NCBI GenBank assembly: GCA_031266275.1 | Contig: JAISBI010000041.1 | Location: forward strand, 1 to 64,000 | Source: Candidatus Nomurabacteria bacterium | GTDB taxonomy: Bacteria > Patescibacteriota > Saccharimonadia > Saccharimonadales > Saccharimonadaceae | Direction of reading: 5' to 3' | Length of the DNA: 64,000 nucleotides | Shown: in pieces, positions 41,268 through 49,242 of the stretch | How the letters are laid out: each line of letters opens with the position of its first letter | Position numbering within the stretch: the stretch's first letter is position 1 | Translations under genes and position numbers: made by a program | The notes under the pieces: generated by a model | Databases searched by the model: none | The model's input: the letters and a program-made list of their open reading frames with translations, nothing else | What the model was told of the DNA's origin: nothing

Positions 41268-41458
41268 GACTTATAACGTCCTGCTATAAAAATTACACGA
41301 CATGTGTCGGGCGTCATTAAGCGCTCTTTTACAGCACGATTAAGGATGTTTTCTAGATAGATTCGTTGTTTCTTTGTTTGATTATCGACAGTTATATATA
41401 AGGGTTTAACCTTATAAGATATGCTGCCGGTAATTGGCAGCGGAAAGGAAGAGAGAAA
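41268..41458 (+). promoter_or_regulatory. Structured 5' leader, possible cis-regulatory RNA
   Basis: The leader holds at least two clear hairpins: TATAAGG-GTTTAA-CCTTATA (41397-41416) and GCTGCC-GGTAATT-GGCAGC (41423-41441), the latter ending just before the SD (AAAGGAAG). No known riboswitch motif was recognised. Confidence 0.4.
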
Positions 41459-42688
41459 ATGGTTATTAAATCTTTGAAGAGGATTGGCACGGTTTTCCTC
41501 ATCATCACGCTGCTCTTGACTGGAGTAACAGGCATAGGAGGTGGCGCAAGCCAAGTCACCAGTAATCAAACTGGCGGTTCGTTATCACAAGTCGTTCAGG
41601 GCTTCACTGATGCTTTTACGCCGTTGGAAGTTCATGCTGCGAGTAAAGTGGTAAAGGCTAAGGTGAAAAAATCGACCAAGAAGGTGAAGACTTATTCGAT
41701 TTCTTTCGCTTGGAAGAATGAGAAGGTAACTGCTACTTTCAAGGTTAAGGCTAAGACACCGAAGAAGCCATATGACGTCAGCGGCGCCACACTGACTTTG
41801 GCCGGGAACAACTCGTCTTTGTCTGTACCGGCGAGCATTAAACAGACGGCGAGTTATAAAGTCGGGAAGAAGTGGTATACGAAGACTATTACTTTTAAGG
41901 TTACAAAGGTTGTGGCTACGAAGGATTTCAAGGCTATGAAAAGCCTAGATTTCACGAAAGCTAAATATCTGGATTTGACCGACATGAAAGATCGTTACTA
42001 TTTAGCTGACCTGTGGCGAGGATCAAGCCTGCCGAGATTCCAGACTTTCAAATACGACGGCGGGGTATATTGTGTCAGCGGTGGAGCTGGCAGAGAATTG
42101 CACCACATTGAAGGTAAATGGCACGATGAAGTTCTGGGCCAACCAGTGACGTTCGCACACTTGCGAAAAGCCGTTTTAGCCGGTCAAATCACACCTGAGC
42201 TTAACAAGAAACTCGACAAATATGAGAAAAAGGTTTTCTCATCATGTTTATCGCTATATAACCAATTCAAGCAATACCAAGTTGATGCCGCAAAATACGT
42301 ACACGCAGTTTATGACTATGCAGACAACGGCATAATATATGATGATGGCGATACGAGGCTACACCTTGGAGCTTCAGGTAGCGCATTTCTAGACAATGTG
42401 CTAGCAAATGGAAGAGGGGCTTGTAACGAAAAGTCTGTGATCGTAGAGTTTTTTCTCGATTTAGCAGATATTCCTAATTTACTTATTGGAGATAAGTTTT
42501 CAGTAAATCACCAGTGGAATATCGTTAAAATCGGCGATGACTGGTATCACCTCGACGCAACACAGGGTAGGTTTTTAGTCTCGCAGAACGAACAAGGTAA
42601 ATCGTGGGTAAATTTTCCCTACAAACAATTCTTTCCCACTTGCACTAAAAACTTCCTCATTGACCATCCAGACTACCCGCTGACATGA
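41459..42688 (+). CDS. Secreted transglutaminase-like cysteine-protease-fold protein
   Basis: 409 residues. An N-terminal signal peptide (KSLKRIGTVFLIITLLLTGVTG, given as KRIGTVFLIITLLL) is followed by a Lys/Thr-rich beta domain (~60-155). The C-terminal part has the catalytic pattern of transglutaminase-like folds: Cys in GRGACNEKS, His in VNHQWNIVKIGDDWYH (NHQWN) and Asp in HLDATQG. It may crosslink or cleave peptides at the cell surface. Own strong promoter, long structured leader and terminator. Confidence 0.75.
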   Translation: MVIKSLKRIGTVFLIITLLLTGVTGIGGGASQVTSNQTGGSLSQVVQGFTDAFTPLEVHAASKVVKAKVKKSTKKVKTYSISFAWKNEKVTATFKVKAKTPKKPYDVSGATLTLAGNNSSLSVPASIKQTASYKVGKKWYTKTITFKVTKVVATKDFKAMKSLDFTKAKYLDLTDMKDRYYLADLWRGSSLPRFQTFKYDGGVYCVSGGAGRELHHIEGKWHDEVLGQPVTFAHLRKAVLAGQITPELNKKLDKYEKKVFSSCLSLYNQFKQYQVDAAKYVHAVYDYADNGIIYDDGDTRLHLGASGSAFLDNVLANGRGACNEKSVIVEFFLDLADIPNLLIGDKFSVNHQWNIVKIGDDWYHLDATQGRFLVSQNEQGKSWVNFPYKQFFPTCTKNFLIDHPDYPLT

Positions 42689-42731
42689 CGAGAAAATTTG
42701 TTTTTTTCAAAAATTCCTTAAATTTCGTGCA

Positions 42732-42760
42732 AACCCCGAGTAAAAAACTCGGGGTTTTGT
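42732..42760 (+). terminator. Terminator after the transglutaminase-like gene
   Basis: ACCCCGAG and CTCGGGGT stem with TAAAAAA loop, followed by TTTGTATTG. Confidence 0.8.
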
Positions 42761-42761
42761 A

Positions 42762-42789
42762 TTGCATTTTATTTTAGTTATGCTATAAT
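42762..42789 (+). promoter_or_regulatory. Promoter of the giant surface-protein gene
   Basis: TTGCAT (42762-42767), 16-bp spacer, TGC-TATAAT (-10 42784-42789). The first ATG downstream (42800) opens only a 21-codon frame; the main gene starts at 42834 or 42819. Confidence 0.65.
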
Positions 42790-42799
42790 GGGGCGCATT

Positions 42800-42865
42800 A
42801 TGTATGTCAATTTAAGTTATGGAGGGCGATACTGTGAAGCAAGCTGGTTCTTTCCAATCAACTAA
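42800..42865 (+). CDS. Possible 21-residue leader ORF overlapping the giant gene
   Basis: ATG 42800 lies 10 nt after the -10 and opens MYVNLSYGGRYCEASWF..., ending at TAA 42865 in a different frame from the main gene. Leaderless reading of it would pass across the SD and start of the main gene and could modulate it. No protein homology is claimed. Confidence 0.3.
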   Translation: MYVNLSYGGRYCEASWFFPIN

Positions 42866-45800
42866 TGATTCCACGAGAGAGAGAGAGAGAGAGAGAGGTG
42901 GCGCTATGACTGCTCCACCGTTAATTGAGACTCCGAAAAAAACATTCTTGCGGCGCAGTCTGTCGTCTGCCCGAGGCTTTTTTCATAAACGCCCCGCAAA
43001 GGTAGCTTCCATGTGCGTTGTTGCAGTTCTATTATTGCTATTAATCACTTGGCTGTTGGCCATGTTTTTGCCCAAAGAACAACTTAAAGACGAGTTTGTC
43101 ATCGGCGGCACCACTATAACCAAAGCAGATATTGATACTTACGAACAAGAGCTGCGTGAATACCGCGAAAGCGAAGAGACCACTGACAAAGATGACGGTA
43201 GATCGTTGCGCGAAGTAGCGGCTGACCAGTTAATTATGAATGCTGGGCTGAAATATTACTCAAAGGATCGTTGTGGGGTGGAAATTACGGAAGCCGACGT
43301 CATTGAACACATGGGTTATGGCGGCCAAATAGATTCTTTATCCAATATGCAACGCCCCATAGTCGTCGGTTCCGAGAACAATCTCTATGAAGAAAAGTTG
43401 AGAGACTGCGTTTTAAGCTATAAAAAAGTCTTTGAAATGAGCGTCTTTTGGGCCAGCCCGGAATATTCATACAATATGGCAACGGAAGAGCCGATGACTA
43501 TCGAAGAGAGCAACCACCATTATGACCAAACGAAAGATTACCTGAAAAACAACATCCTGCCGCTTTTTGAACAAGGCAAAACTGATGAAGAGATCGCTAG
43601 CCACGCTAACTCATTTACTAAACACGCCGGGACGAAGACTGTCAGCAGGGAAACATATTCGAAAGATTCCAAATTAGAGTCTGGCGCTGTGATTTATGCT
43701 GAATCTTATGACCCATATTATTACGGACGTTATCGCGACGATATTACTATTGATGAGGGCGAGTCTGACCCGTCCGTCAACCACGATCGGTCTTTGACAA
43801 ATGTAAACGACGCCATACGCGATATGGCGGTAGGCCAACATAGCGATGTCTTGGCAACTTCAGATGGAATGTTCCGAATATTTCGCGTCAATGGCGAAAC
43901 TGGTGGCAAGTTCGCTGATTGGGATGATTTTTTGAATAACCTCAAAGATGAGTCTATCTTTGAAGGATGGTCTATCACGTCCGCCAAGATAAAGCGTTCG
44001 GCCGCCGCTATTATTAACGGTATCTTAGGGCGAGAAGTTGTGAATGCCGCCGGAATATGCAGCGGATGCAAAAATTGCCACAACATGTATACCAAACTGG
44101 AGTTAAAGAAAGCTGGCACCGACGATAATATAGTACAGGCTGAATATACAAAAGTTAGATACAAAACCCACCAAAACGGTAAGAGTTGGTGTGACCTAAA
44201 TGGCAGCGGGTACGGAGCTTACACCAGCGATGCCCAATCAGCAAACACCACTAATAATGATACTATCAACTGCGGTGCCGGACCGCCAACCATCACAATT
44301 AGTGCAAACAGCGGGAGCAGTTACAGCAGCTATTACACTATGACGTCATTCGCGAATAACACAGCGACCGCTAGGGCCCAATGTCCGGTCATGCACGGAT
44401 ATGATGTAAGTAGTGTCGATAATCACCTAACTGATAGTAATGGCAACAAAGCTAATGATTTTACAGTGGATGACGGCTGGGTTAAGAGCGATTCGAACGG
44501 CGACCATATTAACACGGCGAAAGGCGTTGGCATCACTTGCAAGTATAGTCTTTGGGTTTGTCCAAGCAATGCTAATAAAAATGCCGGAAAAGCCATCCCG
44601 TACAATGAATCTGCAGGGTCTTCAAAGAGCAACGCTATAAAGGCGTATTGTTCAAGCCCTCCGAAAGAACCTCCGCCCCCAACGCCTCCGCCTAAAGATG
44701 TATATTATAACTACGTTAAATGCACCGATAGGTTCGATGAATCCTCCCGAGATAAACAAAGCTGTCATAATTGGTATGACGGTGTATCAAGTACGCCTCA
44801 AGATGCCATTACGCACATACAGATCAATAATGGAGGCCCCCTTTCTGACGCCAACAGATATGACGACTCGAAATGGACAACCGGCAAGCTAGCATTACGC
44901 TATCCGGCAAATATTAACGACAAAAAGAAAGATTATGCTTATTTTAGACATAAAACTTCAGGCAATATTATAGCGTATTGGACTCTGAGGATGTGTCTAT
45001 ATGAAACTTATATTATGACAACGGAAGAAACCGCAACTTATATTCAGTATACATATTCGTATTCTTGCGGGGCTGACGCTTTTTACTATTACGCCCAATC
45101 CATACCTACTAGCCTAATGAATACTTATTATTCTGCATTCGGCAAGGATCGAAAGGGCAAAGACCTTCGAGACGAAAACGACATAACTTTGGATAAGTTG
45201 CAAGACGAGTCAAAATACCGGCAACCAGAAAAGCCAAAAAATGATGGCGGATACAAATGGCCGTGGGAAGAAGAGGAAGAAGAGCCCACGGAAAAATGTT
45301 ACACACCATTGCCGATGGGCAGCAAAAACTACAGATACTGTGTGACTAGCGAAAAAGATGGCGGCGATGGCATAATATACAGAGTATACGATGACTACTG
45401 GTATAATAATGGCCGATGGGAGGAACATCGTGAAGTAGCTCCAAGCATCGACCACGACATAAGAGATATACAGTATATCCAACCATCGTATCGATTTGAA
45501 GGCGATAAAGTCATATTCTATATCGACGATGAGACCTTGCTTAATACTGAGCTTAAAGACGCCGCCGAAGATGATAACAGAAAATACGAATACCGTTGGA
45601 CCCAAGATAATGGTCTCAACAACCGCCGTTCATACAAAATGACTATCCTCCATCCCGATGACAGTGTTGAGGACAAATACGTGACCATTGAGCAACTTGA
45701 CTGGTCGCGGCAGTGTAAAATAAAGATCCTTGAAGTAATTGAGAATAATGAGGGCGCAACAGTGCAAGACATACCAGAATTAGTGGGGGATGCCAGTGAA

Positions 45801-48044
45801 TGTCGCGATTTCGCAAAATACTATGGCTATAGTTCGGTATTAGCAGAACTTGGCATCGTCACAACGACCGACTATTCCCTTAAGGAAGGGGATTACTTCG
45901 CCTTCGTAACAGTTAAAGAAGATATTCCCGACACGTTTGAATTACCACGGCTATTCAGTACAAGCACTTTTGATGGTGTCAAACTGCAAGTCACGTTGCC
46001 GGGAGCAATAGACGAGGATGGCAACAAAGAAGCAGACCAGACCTGGACGTCATTAGGTGTAGACCGCGTTGGCTATAATAACGGCTCATGCCTTGCCTCT
46101 TATTGCCCCAATGACGACTTATATTTCAACAAAATAGGCACTGACGTATACGAGCAGTCGTACTCCGACAACACTAGCTATTCGGACGCGCCAGCAGATG
46201 ACGGTAATTTGTACAAGGAGTTTATCACTAAAAATGATTCAGAAGCCAAACTGTGCCAGCGTACTGGCGCCATTTCTTTTTATCCGCAAGAGCTTTGGCA
46301 TGTTGATGGTTTTTACAAGCATTACTCTATCCACGCCAGTACCGACCATCAAAACACCTGCTTCTACGTCCCCTACCTCTACGAAAACAAACCCGTCATG
46401 CCTCAACTTGGCGATACTGACATTGAAGCTGGCGAAGAAATCACTCTGGATAAGAAACCAGCTGTGGAAGTGTATGAAAACAAACACTTTGACGGCGATG
46501 CTGAATGTAGTGGGCAGCGATGGCAGTTGACTCGCTATGTGGTAATGTCTGGGAAGCCTAATGCTGCCAATGTCAAAGGGCCATCGACCATATCACCAAT
46601 GACAGGAACGACCGCGCGAGTAACTGAAGATAAAGGTAGTGGCATATTAGGCAGTGACAACAGTAAGTGTCAAGACCAAGGCGGATACCAACAATATACT
46701 CTTCCAGACAAAGTTACAATCAGCACCAAAGACGCCTATGTTGGCGACTATGTCTGCTACGTCCTGTCCGTATCTAGTTACAGTAATGACCCGTACGTAA
46801 CAAATCCCGACTTGGAGCATAACATTTGGAATAATGCTGGCTTAGGCGTTGAGCAAGGCGGCACCCGCTATGACTGGGCTTGCGCGCAGGTGGTTAAAAA
46901 CGCTAATTTACAATTGTTCGGTTCTAATTCATGGAGTGGCGGTAGTCATGGTGCGTCCTGCAGTACTGCCACGGTACTGAATGGCGGTTTTGAGGGCAAA
47001 GTTCCGAGTAAGGCTTCTGGTTCATGGAGCCAATATGGCTTATTGTCAACCGGTGACATCTCCAACTTTGGTAGTGGTGGGATCTTGAAGAGTGACTTTA
47101 ATAATGTCAATAAATCATTGGCCAACTCAATCTTTGCTAACAGCGACTATGGCTCTGACGGTAATGAAGCTATTCTCGGGAGATACACTAAGGCCCACTG
47201 TATGACCGACATATACGATTATTACAACAGGCAAATCACTATTGTCAATAGCGTGACGGGGCAAGAAGAGGTAGACGTCGGGCGCGAGCTAAATACGTCC
47301 AACACCACGACGTTTGGCTCTGAGCTTTTAATTGATGTCGGAACATTGCCCAAGATCATCCGAGAGGATTCGGCCAACACCGGACAGAGCATAACTGACA
47401 TTTACGATATATATCAAGTAGTAGACGGCAATGTACGATTGACTGGGACCGAAATTCCTAACGGGCGAAGCATTGTTTTGTTGGTTAACGGTGACGCTAC
47501 TATTGACGGTGATATAAGGACCGCAAACAGCTTCGGTAATATCTATAGCATCCCACAGTTTACTTTGGCAGTGACTGGCAATATTATCGTGGAGCCGACA
47601 GTGCATGAGATATACGGGGTTTATTCGGCACACGATCGTAGTGCTACTGACGGAGAGGACACAGGGATATTCTATGATTGTGGCAAAATCGATAGCACCG
47701 AGACCAAAGACTTCGCTTACAGCGGTAAGTGCGCGGATTATCGAAGCGAGGTGGCAAACTCTAAAATCACTTATATCAACAGTTTCGTGTCCTATAAGCA
47801 GAGTAGCCCGTCCAGTCCGCTGGACTTGGGGAGCCAGAATGTTGGCCTAACGGTCAATGGGGCCATTATAGCTGACGGCACACGCTTCCAGAGGACTAAT
47901 GGCTCCGAGAACAATAACGATACTACACCATCTGAGCGGATACGCTATACTCCACTGATATACTTGCAGGAGTGGGCTTATCGATCGCAGATACAGCAAG
48001 GCATGAAGACTACGCTGTATCGGGAGATTGCGCCGAGGTATTAA
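42834..48044 (+). CDS. Giant membrane-anchored surface protein with SurA-like N-terminal region
   Basis: About 1736 residues. GTG 42834 has GGAGGG 7 nt upstream; ATG 42819 and ATG 42906 are alternatives. A (GA)11 tract lies between 42834 and 42906. One TM helix (~60-80, MCVVAVLLLLLITWLLAMFL) precedes a region like SurA/PpiC chaperones (VIGGTTITKADIDTYEQELR, LREVAADQLIMNAGL, later MAVGQHSDVLATSDGMFRIFRV). Then come Cys-rich, Asn/Ser/Tyr-rich extracellular stretches, a Pro-rich hinge (EPPPPTPPPK) and a C-terminal ~350-residue domain paralogous to the protein at 2-2047. Probably a surface adhesin or secretion-linked protein; the many cysteines suggest disulfides made by the DsbA-like protein encoded next. 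Confidence 0.8.
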   Translation: MKQAGSFQSTNDSTRERERERGGAMTAPPLIETPKKTFLRRSLSSARGFFHKRPAKVASMCVVAVLLLLLITWLLAMFLPKEQLKDEFVIGGTTITKADIDTYEQELREYRESEETTDKDDGRSLREVAADQLIMNAGLKYYSKDRCGVEITEADVIEHMGYGGQIDSLSNMQRPIVVGSENNLYEEKLRDCVLSYKKVFEMSVFWASPEYSYNMATEEPMTIEESNHHYDQTKDYLKNNILPLFEQGKTDEEIASHANSFTKHAGTKTVSRETYSKDSKLESGAVIYAESYDPYYYGRYRDDITIDEGESDPSVNHDRSLTNVNDAIRDMAVGQHSDVLATSDGMFRIFRVNGETGGKFADWDDFLNNLKDESIFEGWSITSAKIKRSAAAIINGILGREVVNAAGICSGCKNCHNMYTKLELKKAGTDDNIVQAEYTKVRYKTHQNGKSWCDLNGSGYGAYTSDAQSANTTNNDTINCGAGPPTITISANSGSSYSSYYTMTSFANNTATARAQCPVMHGYDVSSVDNHLTDSNGNKANDFTVDDGWVKSDSNGDHINTAKGVGITCKYSLWVCPSNANKNAGKAIPYNESAGSSKSNAIKAYCSSPPKEPPPPTPPPKDVYYNYVKCTDRFDESSRDKQSCHNWYDGVSSTPQDAITHIQINNGGPLSDANRYDDSKWTTGKLALRYPANINDKKKDYAYFRHKTSGNIIAYWTLRMCLYETYIMTTEETATYIQYTYSYSCGADAFYYYAQSIPTSLMNTYYSAFGKDRKGKDLRDENDITLDKLQDESKYRQPEKPKNDGGYKWPWEEEEEEPTEKCYTPLPMGSKNYRYCVTSEKDGGDGIIYRVYDDYWYNNGRWEEHREVAPSIDHDIRDIQYIQPSYRFEGDKVIFYIDDETLLNTELKDAAEDDNRKYEYRWTQDNGLNNRRSYKMTILHPDDSVEDKYVTIEQLDWSRQCKIKILEVIENNEGATVQDIPELVGDASECRDFAKYYGYSSVLAELGIVTTTDYSLKEGDYFAFVTVKEDIPDTFELPRLFSTSTFDGVKLQVTLPGAIDEDGNKEADQTWTSLGVDRVGYNNGSCLASYCPNDDLYFNKIGTDVYEQSYSDNTSYSDAPADDGNLYKEFITKNDSEAKLCQRTGAISFYPQELWHVDGFYKHYSIHASTDHQNTCFYVPYLYENKPVMPQLGDTDIEAGEEITLDKKPAVEVYENKHFDGDAECSGQRWQLTRYVVMSGKPNAANVKGPSTISPMTGTTARVTEDKGSGILGSDNSKCQDQGGYQQYTLPDKVTISTKDAYVGDYVCYVLSVSSYSNDPYVTNPDLEHNIWNNAGLGVEQGGTRYDWACAQVVKNANLQLFGSNSWSGGSHGASCSTATVLNGGFEGKVPSKASGSWSQYGLLSTGDISNFGSGGILKSDFNNVNKSLANSIFANSDYGSDGNEAILGRYTKAHCMTDIYDYYNRQITIVNSVTGQEEVDVGRELNTSNTTTFGSELLIDVGTLPKIIREDSANTGQSITDIYDIYQVVDGNVRLTGTEIPNGRSIVLLVNGDATIDGDIRTANSFGNIYSIPQFTLAVTGNIIVEPTVHEIYGVYSAHDRSATDGEDTGIFYDCGKIDSTETKDFAYSGKCADYRSEVANSKITYINSFVSYKQSSPSSPLDLGSQNVGLTVNGAIIADGTRFQRTNGSENNNDTTPSERIRYTPLIYLQEWAYRSQIQQGMKTTLYREIAPRY
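42875..42896 (+). repeat. (GA)11 dinucleotide microsatellite
   Basis: Eleven perfect GA units in the 5' coding part of the giant surface protein, encoding Arg-Glu repeats. Slippage by one unit shifts the frame from upstream starts. Confidence 0.95.
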
Positions 48045-48056
48045 ACGTGGTACAAT
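48028..48056 (+). promoter_or_regulatory. Promoter TTGCGC-17-TACAAT, leaderless-type
   Basis: TTGCGC (48028-48033) and TACAAT (48051-48056), the -35 inside the end of the giant gene. ATG 48064 is 7 nt after the -10. Confidence 0.55.
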
Positions 48057-48063
48057 AGCTCTC

Positions 48064-49176
48064 ATGGTATGTATTGCAGCATTTATCGTTTTGATTTTGA
48101 TTTCGGTGCCGGCTTTGGTGCTGAATCTCATCGGCAAGCGGAATAAGCGCGTCGAGAAATTCGTCCGGCCGTATTTCACGATGTTCAAAAAGGCTTGGTA
48201 TTGCGTCGGGCGGCGGGTCAGTTTTCGCAAATGCGATTCGAATTTCAAGAGTGAAATCAAAAATTCCGTGCTTTCGAAATTAGTCATCAAACATCACAAA
48301 TGGGTTCGGCCGGTGTCGGTCGCCATCGAGGTCGCAGCGGTTTTAATTGTGGCAGTGGCAATTTGGAGCCTCGCCGAAGTTGTCAAAAGCGGGCTCAGCC
48401 TCTATGTTTACGGCACTTGCAACGTGGCGAAGCCAGAAGCCTGCGTGCTGGGCGACGGCGAGGTCTGCAGCACTGACGCCGGCGAAGAGAGGAACGCTTT
48501 CATCGGCTGGTTCACCGAATGGGGCGACGTCGTTTCGGCCATTCCGGCCCGCATCAAGACTTGGGACGCCACCGAATATATTCCGGACAATGCCAACTTT
48601 TATAAATACACCACCGAAAATCCGGCTGCGCTGGACATTTTCGACCCTGGCTGCGTCAATTGTTTGAAATCTTTCAATAATCAATTGGCGAGCGACTTTT
48701 TTGACAAATATAATGTCGCGCTGCTGCCGTACTCCATCAAAGACCACAGTAGCGCCGACGGCTATAAATTCCCCAATTCATATCTGATTTCATCATACAT
48801 CGAGGCGGTGCGAGATTTCAAAACCGACGAGGTTCCGGCACCCGAATGGCTAATCGTGCAAAAATTATTCACCGAGAGCGCGCCCGACCTCGACGTCAAA
48901 CTATCATATCAGCAAGCTTTCAATGGGTTGGCTGGACTGGCTGGCACGCCATACTCGACAGAAAAAGCTCGTTCGACCTTGCATGCATGGTTGAGTGAAT
49001 TTGGCTACTCTGAGGACATCATCGCCCAAATCGCCGCCCGAGCCGACTCCGCAGAAGTCTCCAGTCGCCTCGACCAAAATCGCCAAATCGTCGACGAAAA
49101 AATCCAAACCAAAGGCATCCCGACGACCATCTACGACGGCCACCGCCACATCGGCGTATTGCATTTCGATAAATAA
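48064..49176 (+). CDS. Membrane-anchored DsbA/thioredoxin-like protein
   Basis: 370 residues from ATG 48064. Two hydrophobic helices (about 1-22 and 88-112) precede an outer thioredoxin-like domain with a C-x2-C site in FDPGCVNCLKSF and a cis-Pro strand KGIPTTIYDGHRHIGVL near the end. A helical insertion (~250-330) is typical of DsbA. It should catalyse disulfide formation outside the membrane. Its position directly behind the Cys-rich giant protein suggests a client relationship (inference). The upstream frame start 48028 is inside the promoter. Confidence 0.75.
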   Translation: MVCIAAFIVLILISVPALVLNLIGKRNKRVEKFVRPYFTMFKKAWYCVGRRVSFRKCDSNFKSEIKNSVLSKLVIKHHKWVRPVSVAIEVAAVLIVAVAIWSLAEVVKSGLSLYVYGTCNVAKPEACVLGDGEVCSTDAGEERNAFIGWFTEWGDVVSAIPARIKTWDATEYIPDNANFYKYTTENPAALDIFDPGCVNCLKSFNNQLASDFFDKYNVALLPYSIKDHSSADGYKFPNSYLISSYIEAVRDFKTDEVPAPEWLIVQKLFTESAPDLDVKLSYQQAFNGLAGLAGTPYSTEKARSTLHAWLSEFGYSEDIIAQIAARADSAEVSSRLDQNRQIVDEKIQTKGIPTTIYDGHRHIGVLHFDK

Positions 49177-49204
49177 TTCATTTTTATTATTTTAGTAAAA
49201 TAGC

Positions 49205-49233
49205 TTGGTTTTTTGGTCTGGTTATGCTAAAAT
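49205..49233 (+). promoter_or_regulatory. Promoter TTGGTT-17-TAAAAT
   Basis: TTGGTT (49205-49210) and TGC-TAAAAT (-10 49228-49233); ATG 49243 is 9 nt downstream. Some purines (AGAGG) lie between. Confidence 0.6.
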
Positions 49234-49242
49234 AAGAGGCAA

